The notes below the pieces were generated by a model. It was not told the origin of the DNA and made no database searches. It saw only the letters and a list, made by a program, of their open reading frames with translations. A program made the position numbers and the translations under genes. From positions 1-8,693 of the forward strand of contig JBBYJL010000057.1 in assembly GCA_043196285.1 (NCBI GenBank): a DNA stretch of 8,693 nt, written 5' to 3'. This DNA is from JAKAFX01 sp043196285 (GTDB taxonomy: Archaea > Thermoplasmatota > Thermoplasmata > Thermoplasmatales > Thermoplasmataceae). Shown piece by piece: positions 1-5,792 of this stretch (positions are counted from its first letter, which is position 1; the number at the start of each line of letters is the position of its first letter).

Positions 1-377
1 ATACCAGATACCACCATGGCACCTGCTTGAGATGCCCTCTTCGCAAGATACTGGTCGAATTTAGTTCTAAGAACTGAATATCCCGTCTTTAACTCCTCAA
101 ATTTCTTTGTCTTGAAATCAATTGAGATTTCTGAGTCCCTGGTCAGGAAAGAGGTGACTTTCCTTTCGACAAACCTTTCGAGAGGAGCTGTTTTTTCCCA
201 GTCTGGAATTATTGAATCAAGATCCTTACCCCATAATATTCCTCCAGAAACATTCTTGCTGCCCGGAGGCTCCCCTCTTTCGACAAGAAGAACTTTCAAG
301 CCTTGGGAGGCCATTTTAATTGCTGCTGATGAGCCTGCTGGTCCAGCGCCAACGACTATCGCGTCAAACTCACTCAT
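1..377 (-). CDS. fixC: FixC-like electron-transfer flavoprotein dehydrogenase (5' part, runs off the window)
   Basis: This is the N-terminal 125 codons of an FAD-dependent oxidoreductase; the rest lies beyond base 1. The start is the ATG at 377-375. The protein begins MSEFDAIVVGAGPAG, with the dinucleotide-binding signature G10-x-G12-x-x-G15 and the acidic residue E33 at the end of the second strand, which in this fold contacts the FAD ribose. The following stretch, ERGEPPGSKNVSGG (33-46), and the later IIPDWEKTAPLER match what I remember of FixC/ETF-quinone oxidoreductases better than geranylgeranyl reductases, a related flavoprotein family common in archaea. In that family the enzyme passes electrons between an electron-transfer flavoprotein (FixAB) and quinone or ferredoxin at the membrane. 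A TATA box about 27 bases upstream (401-408) supports this start and a leaderless mRNA. The gene is divergent from the oxidoreductase at 648. Whether fixX or fixAB follow cannot be seen. Confidence 0.85.
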   Translation of the reverse strand, partial: MSEFDAIVVGAGPAGSSAAIKMASQGLKVLLVERGEPPGSKNVSGGILWGKDLDSIIPDWEKTAPLERFVERKVTSFLTRDSEISIDFKTKKFEELKTGYSVLRTKFDQYLAKRASQAGAMVVSG

Positions 378-400
378 ACAGACACAGAATGCAGTTTCCT

Positions 401-408
401 AATATAAT
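401..408 (-). promoter_or_regulatory. TATA box of the fixC-like gene
   Basis: On the minus strand this reads TTATATTA, centred about 27 bases before the ATG at 377. In archaea transcription starts roughly 25 bases after the TATA centre, so the mRNA would begin at or within a few bases of the start codon (leaderless). No Shine-Dalgarno-like sequence precedes this ATG. Confidence 0.5.
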
Positions 409-450
409 CATTTTCCAGTTTGTGCGTTCAATTGTAAATTTTGATTTAAT

Positions 451-490
451 TGTGTCGAATATGGTATATCCATTTACCAAAATCGACACA
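451..490. repeat. 40-base interrupted palindrome between divergent genes
   Basis: Two inverted-repeat pairs share the same centre at 470.5. The outer arms TGTGTCGA (451-458) and TCGACACA (483-490) are perfect. The inner arms TGGTA (462-466) and TACCA (475-479) are also perfect. Counting isolated matches, 16 of 20 positions pair. It lies roughly midway between the fixC-like start (377) and the oxidoreductase start (648), upstream of both TATA boxes. The position suits a binding site for a dimeric regulator, or a looped pair of half-sites, acting on one or both genes. If transcribed it could also form a hairpin. The symmetry is seen directly; the regulatory role is inference. Confidence 0.55.
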
Positions 491-540
491 TAATTTACAT
501 ATTTTATTTACAAAATACCATTTTATGCTTATTTTTCTTT

Positions 541-612
541 GGGAGGTTCTTGCCTGACTTGATGCTTCGCGTTTAAAGCAAGGTTGCAAATCAATAGAAA
601 GCCCAGGGTAAA
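541..612. other. G+C-richer intergenic island with small hairpins (nature unknown)
   Basis: This stretch starts abruptly with GGGAGG after about 100 bases of A+T-rich DNA. It can form two mutually exclusive short stems: TGCTT/AAGCA (563-567 with 576-580) and CTTGC/GCAAG (549-553 with 578-582). A TATA-like TTTTATGC (521-528) lies about 25 bases before base 550. It is upstream of the promoter of the 648 gene, so it is not part of that gene's leader. I see no tRNA cloverleaf, no complete set of C/D boxes and no convincing ORF. A small RNA is possible but weakly supported. Confidence 0.2.
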
Positions 613-614
613 GT

Positions 615-626
615 TAACTTTTTATC
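615..626 (+). promoter_or_regulatory. TATA box of the Gfo/Idh/MocA-type oxidoreductase gene
   Basis: The run TAACTTTTTATCC has a TATA-like core centred about 27 bases before the ATG at 648. No ribosome binding site lies in between. The spacing predicts a leaderless transcript and supports the chosen start. Confidence 0.45.
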
Positions 627-647
627 CTGAATTCATTTTCATCAGCA

Positions 648-1616
648 ATGAAGGTCGTATTGATTGGGGGAAATGGGTTTGGATTATTTCATGCTGACAG
701 TTACAAGCACCTGGGTATACATTTCTCCGTTTTTGACAGGAATCCAGAAATACTTGATTCTTATCGAAAGGAATATAGCATCATAGATGCGTATCAGGAT
801 ATAAGCGATGCAGTAAATTCAGATGCTGACATTGCTGATATTGTCCTGCCGCACAATATGCACAAAGACGTTGCGATTAAAGCCATGAGAGCAGGCAAAC
901 ATGTGCTGATTGAAAAACCCATTGCGACTACGCTTAATGATGCAAGAGAAATGGTGAAGGAAGCAGAAAAAAACAATGTAAAGCTCATGGTTGCTGAACA
1001 ATATTTCTTTGATGCTTCCATCAGGGAGGCAGTAAAGCTGGCCAATCAAAACAAAATAGGAAATGTCCACACAATTATTGTCAGGGAACAGAGAACCCAC
1101 AATAAACCAGGGTGGAGGAATAAGATTGATATTATGGGAGGCGGGTCCCTGATTGATGGAGGAATCCATTTAGTAGATGTTATTCTCAATATTGGTGGAG
1201 TTTACAGTAATGTATTCTCCACTACATACAAAGGGGGTTCACCATTGGAGGGTGAAGATTCTGTGATGGCTACGTTCAAGTTCAAGGGTGGTGCCACAGG
1301 TTTCCTCTTTTACAGCTGGGCATACCCTTTTGCCCCTACTGTGCCGTCCTATGAGATAGTAGGATCTGAAGGTAGCATCGTTGAAGATACTTTTTCCCGT
1401 CCTGGAGATCGTTTCAACAGGGGAAAGGGACTCAGATATGTATTTGGAATGCCTGTAGTTAACGGCAAGAGAACAGACGTCAAAGTAGATGATGTGTTCG
1501 ATTCAGAGATTAATGGTTTTATTCAGAGTGTTGAAAAAAACACTGAACCTCCTTTTCCAATCGAGAATGCTTTGAGAGACCTTGGAACCATAATGCAGAT
1601 CTATGGGGAGAATTAA
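648..1616 (+). CDS. Gfo/Idh/MocA-family NAD(P)-dependent oxidoreductase
   Basis: The 322-residue length is typical of this family of sugar, inositol and related dehydrogenases. The N-terminal half is a Rossmann domain (about 1-120). It opens with KVVLIGGNGFGLFHADSY, where G12 and H15 fit the usual G-x-G-x-x-G-x-x-H pattern but the middle glycine position is N9. The family signature EKP is at 89-91, with K90 the expected catalytic lysine. The C-terminal alpha/beta domain holds GGGSLIDGGIHLVD (164-177), whose D170 and H174 match the D-x-x-x-H catalytic pair. It ends with the usual helix containing PIENALRDL. There is no signal peptide, so it is cytoplasmic. The substrate cannot be read from sequence. 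A sugar or polyol is plausible, since Thermoplasmatales oxidise sugars without prior phosphorylation and a sugar porter lies about 5 kb away, but nothing links the two directly. The leaderless promoter at 615-626 supports the ATG at 648. The gene appears monocistronic. Confidence 0.9.
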   Translation: MKVVLIGGNGFGLFHADSYKHLGIHFSVFDRNPEILDSYRKEYSIIDAYQDISDAVNSDADIADIVLPHNMHKDVAIKAMRAGKHVLIEKPIATTLNDAREMVKEAEKNNVKLMVAEQYFFDASIREAVKLANQNKIGNVHTIIVREQRTHNKPGWRNKIDIMGGGSLIDGGIHLVDVILNIGGVYSNVFSTTYKGGSPLEGEDSVMATFKFKGGATGFLFYSWAYPFAPTVPSYEIVGSEGSIVEDTFSRPGDRFNRGKGLRYVFGMPVVNGKRTDVKVDDVFDSEINGFIQSVEKNTEPPFPIENALRDLGTIMQIYGEN

Positions 1617-1698
1617 TGGTGCTGAATTTATTTCCCTGTATTATCTCTATTTTATGATGCGAGTTGCGGTGATCTCTCAATGATGCCATTATAGGGAA

Positions 1699-1707
1699 CA
1701 TTTATTG
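1699..1707 (+). promoter_or_regulatory. Probable TATA box of the DNA glycosylase gene
   Basis: CATTTATTG is centred 22 bases before the ATG at 1725 and 31 bases before a second in-frame ATG at 1734. Neither is the ideal 25-27, so this promoter does not decide between the two starts. Confidence 0.35.
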
Positions 1708-1724
1708 AAATAGAATAATTCGGT

Positions 1725-2417
1725 ATGGTAAAAATGGATGAAACTCAGTTGTTCCTGAATGATGAAGATGTATTGTATCTTGAAGATTCCCTTTTCAAAA
1801 AATATGGAGACCTCAAGTGGTGGCCCGCGAAGACCAGAGACGAGGTCCTTATCGGGGCAATCCTGACCCAAAATACCTCCTGGAATAATGTTGTTACTGC
1901 AATCAAGAAACTTGAAGATGAAAATGCCTTGACCCTAACTAAGATTGCATCGATGGAATTCACGAAGCTAGCTGAAGCAATACACAGCAGCGGTTTTTAT
2001 AACCAGAAGACCAGGAGGCTGAAAGCGATCTCGAATGAAATACTGATGAAATATGGGAAACTTGAAAACATGATGGGAAAGGATCTCAATGAGATAAGAT
2101 CCTTTTTATCAGGTCTTGATGGAATAGGGCAGGAAACACTTGATTCTATTCTTCTCTATGCTCTCGATTATCCCGTGTTCGTTGTGGACAAGTATACAAG
2201 GAGGCTCTTCATAAGACTGGGATTCATTTCCGACAGTTTAAATGATCATGAAATTAAAGCCAGTGTTGAGAAAAATATCACTGATTTCCAGAAATTGAAA
2301 AATTTTCATGCAACTATAGTTGCCCTATCTAAGGAATATTGCAAATCCAAGCCAGAATGTGCGCATTGCCCCCTCAATATGAGATGCAGGCATTATATGG
2401 CAACAATCTCTCCGTAG
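1725..2417 (+). CDS. HhH-GPD base-excision DNA glycosylase (endonuclease III-related, MagIII-like)
   Basis: A 230-residue helix-hairpin-helix DNA glycosylase. By family it flips out and removes a damaged base; 3-methyladenine is a candidate substrate because the protein resembles the MagIII/COG2231 branch. Visible features are KWWPAKTRDEVLIGAILTQN (31-50), the hairpin LDGIGQETLDSI (131-142), the catalytic aspartate D155 in VVDKYTRR, and four cysteines C206, C212, C215 and C221 (C-x5-C-x2-C-x5-C) for a 4Fe-4S cluster. The position of the lyase lysine in classical endonuclease III (GVGRKT) is E137 here (GIGQET), so a monofunctional glycosylase without AP-lyase activity is expected. From memory, E at this position is usual in this branch. 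The start could be ATG 1725 or ATG 1734 (M4); the promoter spacing does not settle it. The last 25 bases overlap the 3' end of the convergent aIF2-gamma gene. Confidence 0.88.
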   Translation: MVKMDETQLFLNDEDVLYLEDSLFKKYGDLKWWPAKTRDEVLIGAILTQNTSWNNVVTAIKKLEDENALTLTKIASMEFTKLAEAIHSSGFYNQKTRRLKAISNEILMKYGKLENMMGKDLNEIRSFLSGLDGIGQETLDSILLYALDYPVFVVDKYTRRLFIRLGFISDSLNDHEIKASVEKNITDFQKLKNFHATIVALSKEYCKSKPECAHCPLNMRCRHYMATISP

Positions 2418-3613
2418 CCAATAAGACGCCACCGGTTAGAGATTCTCCTTCCTATCGCAACTCTCTGACCAATATTTGCAGAAATCGGGTATTTGAGAGT
2501 TAATTCTGATGTATCCCCTCTGGCAGAGGTAACCATTCCTACTGTGTTTGCTGTTCCTGCCGTCAGCATTATGGATTCCTTGCTTCTGACTGGTTCCACT
2601 TTTAACTCGTCTTCGAATCCGACTACCCTCTTCAGGAGATGCACATCTAAGGAAAGGTTGAAAATCACAGGAGGTACTTTGCCCACAGAGCCTATCATTC
2701 TACCAGTTAAGGAGTCCCCCTTGGTCAGGAACGGATCCAGTTTTGTGCCAACAGCGGCTAGACCGCCTGGGAGTATTTCATCGTAGGAATCCTTACCAGC
2801 CATAAGGCTGACTACTTCTGTGGTAAGGTTTTGCCAAACCTGTTTATTGCCTTTTGAGAGCTGAACACCGGGAGCGATCTCTATTTCCTGCCCCACCCTC
2901 AGCTTTCCTTGCACAAGTGAACCACCGAGAACACCGCCCTTAAGATCTTCTGGAAGTGATCCTGGTTTATTCACATCAAATGATCTTGCAACATACATCA
3001 AGGGGTCAGCATTTACATCATATTCAGGTGTTGGCATTTTTACCTCTATGGCTTCAAGAAGCTTATCTATGTTGATGTTATGATATGCACTCACTGGTAT
3101 TATCAGGGCATTTTCTGCTATGCTTCCCTTAAGAAAATTTTTAATTTCATTATAGTTTTTTACAGCCTCTTCCTTTGTCACAATATCAATCTTGTTCTGT
3201 ACCACAATCACGTTTTTTATTCCCATGATCTCAAGTGCAGTAAGGTGTTCTCTTGTCTGAGGTTGAGGACATTTTTCATTAGCTGCAATAACAAGGAGTG
3301 CACCATTCATTATCGAGGACCCTGCCAGCATTGTGGCCATTAAGGTTTCGTGACCGGGAGCATCCACAAAAGATATCACTCTCCTGAATTTGCAGTTATC
3401 AGAAAGTTTCTCGCGGGAAAAAATTCTCTCCCCGTTTTCATTCATACATTCATAAACTGGTGTATCGGCATAACCAAGTTTTATGGATATTCCTCGTTTA
3501 ATTTCCTCTGAATGTACATCTGTTTTTATACCGGTCAGTGCATTGGTTAGAGTACTCTTGCCATGATCCACATGGCCTACCATACCTATGTTTATCACTG
3601 GTTGAGGAGCCAT
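2393..3613 (-). CDS. eif2g: Translation initiation factor aIF2 subunit gamma
   Basis: The 406-residue GTPase core of archaeal initiation factor 2. In complex with the alpha and beta subunits it carries initiator methionyl-tRNA to the small ribosomal subunit. All GTPase motifs are present: G1 GHVDHGKST (13-21), the switch I region with RGISIKLGYA (40-49), G3 DAPGH (84-88), G4 NKID (140-143) and G5 SA (175-176). Beta-barrel domains II and III follow (about 200-406), with the conserved GGVLGGSLVQGKL and the C-terminal GRRISNRWRLIGYGEI. The zinc-knuckle insert between switch I and DAPGH (about 53-80) keeps only C56 and C74 of the four cysteines usual in archaeal homologues. The ATG at 3613 shares a base with the eS6 stop (TAATG), so translation is probably coupled. 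The 3' end overlaps the convergent DNA glycosylase gene by 25 bases. Confidence 0.97.
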   Translation of the reverse strand: MAPQPVINIGMVGHVDHGKSTLTNALTGIKTDVHSEEIKRGISIKLGYADTPVYECMNENGERIFSREKLSDNCKFRRVISFVDAPGHETLMATMLAGSSIMNGALLVIAANEKCPQPQTREHLTALEIMGIKNVIVVQNKIDIVTKEEAVKNYNEIKNFLKGSIAENALIIPVSAYHNINIDKLLEAIEVKMPTPEYDVNADPLMYVARSFDVNKPGSLPEDLKGGVLGGSLVQGKLRVGQEIEIAPGVQLSKGNKQVWQNLTTEVVSLMAGKDSYDEILPGGLAAVGTKLDPFLTKGDSLTGRMIGSVGKVPPVIFNLSLDVHLLKRVVGFEDELKVEPVRSKESIMLTAGTANTVGMVTSARGDTSELTLKYPISANIGQRVAIGRRISNRWRLIGYGEIVAI

Positions 3614-3996
3614 TACTGGTTTTCCTTCTGCTCGCCCTCAAGCGGAGTGGGGCCGTATTGTGTAACCTTAAGATTGATCTGTGAGGTGTCTGAACCGATG
3701 ATTGATCCTCGGTATGTAATTCTCTTCCTGACTCCCTTCTTGGATCTTTCACCTTTGGAATAAGTTACTAGAATCATCTTCTTCCCGGCTATAGGGAGGT
3801 CTTTCTTCATGGGAAATCCATCAATAGTGCTTCCTCCGGTTATTTTCATCCTGTATCCCGGCAGACCAAAAAATATGCCATCAACCTCATCCCCAATTTT
3901 TCTGCCATAAAGAGCACTGAGACTCTCTGGAACAATATCTCTCTTGATCGATTTTTTACTCTGCGGATCTCCAATAACTGCTACTGCTTTTGCCAT
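3613..3996 (-). CDS. rps6e: Small-subunit ribosomal protein eS6 (S6e)
   Basis: At 127 residues this matches archaeal S6e, which is the conserved core of the longer eukaryotic protein. Visible family features are the N-terminal VIGDPQSKKSIKRDI, GRKIGDEVDGIFFGLPGYRMKI (about 31-52), the GGSTIDGFPMKKDL segment (54-67), and KGERSKKGVRKRITYRGSII (about 80-99), the very basic stretch before a conserved strand. It acts in the 30S subunit. It is the first gene of a two-gene operon with aIF2-gamma, an arrangement known in other archaea. A purine-rich AGAGGAAG with GAGG (plus-strand 4006-4009) lies nine bases before the ATG and is a plausible Shine-Dalgarno site. A TATA box further upstream predicts a leader of about 25-40 bases, unlike most genes in this window. 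Confidence 0.97.
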   Translation of the reverse strand: MAKAVAVIGDPQSKKSIKRDIVPESLSALYGRKIGDEVDGIFFGLPGYRMKITGGSTIDGFPMKKDLPIAGKKMILVTYSKGERSKKGVRKRITYRGSIIGSDTSQINLKVTQYGPTPLEGEQKENQ

Positions 3997-4057
3997 GCTA
4001 TTCTTCCTCTCATTCTAATGAATGTTAATCTGGATAGTAGAAGGGTATAAGGTCCAC

Positions 4058-4068
4058 TTATAATAATT
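4058..4068 (-). promoter_or_regulatory. TATA box of the eS6-aIF2-gamma operon
   Basis: Minus-strand AATTATTATAA lies about 66 bases before the eS6 start, predicting transcription from about 4036 and a 40-base leader. A weaker TTATACCC at 4043-4050 would give a leader of about 26 bases. The perfect 10-base palindrome CTTACGTAAG (4069-4078) abuts the upstream edge, where transcription factor B binds; it may be coincidence. The rest of the gap 3997-4140 holds nothing else I can name. Confidence 0.5.
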
Positions 4069-4140
4069 CTTACGTAAGTAACAGAAACTTGATCCCTATT
4101 GCTGCGCGGTTCCTCGTGGCTTACGCTGTAGTAATGGTCT

Positions 4141-5406
4141 TCATTTCGGCCCAAGGTTTCCTCCTGACACGGCGCCCGGCTGACGCCACCTCAGTAAAAT
4201 GGAAAATAATCCTATGTCCTTCCTTTTGTTACCTCCTGTTTCCTGCAACCTTAGAAACAGGAATGAAGAGAGGAATCTTCCAGAGAATACAACAAGGTAG
4301 CCCAACATGAGAGCATACCTTAAGGGGTATACTGCAACAAGGTACTGAAGCATGAAACCTCCGGACACTGCACCAAGGAAATAAATTATCCCGTTTGCGC
4401 CATTGATGACAGATATGTACTCAGCCTTTTTCCCTATAGGCGCGATATCAAGAAGATATGAAGTCATAACAACTGACTGTATTGCTCCGACAAATCCGCT
4501 GTAAACTTCAAGTATGAAGAATTCCCCAAGGTTTACGAAAAATGCATACATTAGCGGTATTGCACAGAGCATTACCCTATTGATGAAGATAAGCGGGACG
4601 CGGTTCACATTATCAACAAATCTTCCAAAGAAGTACTGAGACGCAATGGTTACGGAGAGAGAAGCTATTGTCAGGTAAGCTACAATCTGAACAGAAAATC
4701 CCATGACAGAAATGATCGTTATGGGGAAAAGCGGCCATGCCATGGACCAGAAATACCCCTGTGTTGTAGTAGCAACAAAATATGAATAAAATTTCTTGTC
4801 CTTGCGCATTTCCCTGAAACTCGAAACAAAGCTATTTGACTGCTTCTTGTATACTTTCTTTTCCTTGCCTTTCTTGAGTAAAATTGCGCTTATAAGATAT
4901 GATACAGATGCCGCGAAAAAAGGGATAGCAAGATCTTTTACATTATCCTCAGTAAAGAAAAGTGACATTGCTGCTATTGAAATTATAGTCCCGATTGATG
5001 AAAGATTGTTGATGGTGGAGAGAAATTTTCCCCTCGTTAGCTCACCTACATTGTCTGCAATAAATGCGTACCAGTTCACTGTAATCATAGCAGAAAATAA
5101 TGATATTAGAGAATATAGGATAATCAAATTCACCGCATTCATCACGAATGGCATCAAGAACCAGAGTGCCATCAGTGACAAACTTCCCATGATAAGAAAT
5201 GGAAGTCTTGTACCGAATCTGTCACTTATTCTCCCCCATAATATCTGCCCGCCGTTAGAAAGCGAGTTTGATGTGGACTGCAGGAATCCCATTTCTGATG
5301 GAGATGCACCCAGTAATACCCCGTATACACCTACAAATGATGCTGCAGCAGTTGCTCCTGCTGAAACTATAAACGATCTTAACGCAATTAGATGAGAATT
5401 CTTCAT
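4141..5406 (-). CDS. Major facilitator superfamily transporter, substrate unknown
   Basis: A 421-residue, strongly hydrophobic protein with about 12 predicted membrane helices in two halves, separated by a basic cytoplasmic loop (about 178-206, with KKGKEKKVYKKQ). The loop between helices 2 and 3 carries the superfamily motif GRISDRFGTR (58-67), and a degenerate copy GRFVDNVNR (261-269) lies at the matching place in the second half. The SYLLDIAPIGKKAEYISVING segment (about 316-335) is also typical. It would sit in the cell membrane as a secondary transporter; the family does not tell the substrate or direction. The C-terminal 30 residues after the last helix are polar and glycine-rich. The start ATG at 5406 has an A+T-rich TATA region 26-40 bases upstream. 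It is on the same strand as the eS6 operon, 144 bases before it, but that operon has its own promoter. Confidence 0.88.
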   Translation of the reverse strand: MKNSHLIALRSFIVSAGATAAASFVGVYGVLLGASPSEMGFLQSTSNSLSNGGQILWGRISDRFGTRLPFLIMGSLSLMALWFLMPFVMNAVNLIILYSLISLFSAMITVNWYAFIADNVGELTRGKFLSTINNLSSIGTIISIAAMSLFFTEDNVKDLAIPFFAASVSYLISAILLKKGKEKKVYKKQSNSFVSSFREMRKDKKFYSYFVATTTQGYFWSMAWPLFPITIISVMGFSVQIVAYLTIASLSVTIASQYFFGRFVDNVNRVPLIFINRVMLCAIPLMYAFFVNLGEFFILEVYSGFVGAIQSVVMTSYLLDIAPIGKKAEYISVINGANGIIYFLGAVSGGFMLQYLVAVYPLRYALMLGYLVVFSGRFLSSFLFLRLQETGGNKRKDIGLFSILLRWRQPGAVSGGNLGPK

Positions 5407-5431
5407 CTTAATACTTCTTTCCGCCCAGATA

Positions 5432-5450
5432 CTTTAATAAAATTTATATC
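5432..5450 (-). promoter_or_regulatory. TATA region of the MFS transporter gene
   Basis: The minus strand contains ATATAAATT followed by TTTATTAAAG. The second element is centred about 30 bases before the ATG at 5406 (near-leaderless). The first would give a leader of about 13 bases. I cannot tell which is used. Confidence 0.45.
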
Positions 5451-5526
5451 TTACAATCCAGAGTAAGAGGTCGGTCTTGTGTGCATGACATTGCAACAAA
5501 CCTGCTATTACGCACCTAAATACCAG

Positions 5527-5538
5527 TATATAATATAT
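5527..5538 (+). promoter_or_regulatory. TATA-like block before a short ORF
   Basis: TATATAATATAT is centred about 23 bases before the ATG at 5555, the spacing seen for leaderless genes elsewhere in this window. It is part of a 7-base inverted repeat (ATATAAT 5528-5534, ATTATAT 5541-5547) that is easily explained by A+T richness. Confidence 0.3.
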
Positions 5539-5554
5539 GCATTATATTAATTAC

Positions 5555-5614
5555 ATGAATTATATTTCAGCAGAAACACCCAGAGATCAAGAAATGATCG
5601 AGAAATTCCAGTGA
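5555..5614 (+). CDS. Possible very short leaderless ORF or relic of a small gene
   Basis: The 19-codon ORF encodes MNYISAETPRDQEMIEKFQ and stops at TGA 5612-5614. Read through that stop, the frame continues AFDRLRKKVLL before TAA at 5648. The joined reading would make one charged, amphipathic helix, so the TGA could be a disabling mutation in a small gene, or the continuation could be chance. The well-placed TATA block upstream is the main support. I do not recognise the peptide and assign no function. Confidence 0.2.
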   Translation: MNYISAETPRDQEMIEKFQ

Positions 5615-5763
5615 GCCTTTGATCGGTTAAGAAAAAAAGTTCTGTTATAATTTACCGATAGATCCATTGAATCGTATTTCTGTGAATTACAAAATTATTA
5701 AAATATGAGCAGGACAGAATGTTATCTCTTAGAAGGCGCTGATCACACTAGTCATGGTAATAC

Positions 5764-5774
5764 TTATATAAATT
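5764..5774 (+). promoter_or_regulatory. TATA box of the secreted-peptidase pseudogene
   Basis: TTATATAAATT is a near-ideal archaeal TATA box centred about 25 bases before the ATG at 5793. This is the leaderless spacing and identifies 5793 as the ancestral start. The promoter appears intact although the gene behind it is broken. Confidence 0.5.
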
Positions 5775-5792
5775 ATCTTCTTGAATACTCCC

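Larger units (their letters stand above)
5407..5792. other. 386-base region without a trusted gene
   Basis: This A+T-rich stretch lies between the divergent MFS gene and the peptidase pseudogene. It holds the MFS promoter (5432-5450), a strong TATA-like block before a 19-codon ORF (5555-5614), and the pseudogene promoter (5764-5774). A 33-codon ORF at 5705-5806 overlaps that promoter and looks like chance. No RNA gene, insertion sequence or long repeat was seen. Confidence 0.5.

Noticed and set aside
112..402. Plus-strand ORF of 96 codons
   Set aside because: It is antisense to the fixC-like gene and lacks any family feature.
541..612. tRNA or C/D-box RNA
   Set aside because: GGTTGCAAATC resembles a T-loop but no acceptor stem or anticodon arm can be built. 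CTGA and TGATGC occur together, but the other C and D boxes are missing.
819..1169. Minus-strand ORFs inside the oxidoreductase
   Set aside because: They are shadows of a gene with clear catalytic motifs.
4069..4078. CTTACGTAAG palindrome, with a second TACGTA at 8281-8286, as a shared operator
   Set aside because: A 6-base TACGTA is expected about twice in a window of this size and the two contexts differ, so a shared regulator is not supported.
4089..4310. Plus-strand hydrophobic ORF of 73 codons
   Set aside because: It lies mostly antisense to the end of the MFS gene and shows no promoter or recognisable feature.
4796..5395. Plus-strand ORF of 199 codons
   Set aside because: It is antisense to the MFS transporter, whose motifs and helices are clear; it looks like a shadow.
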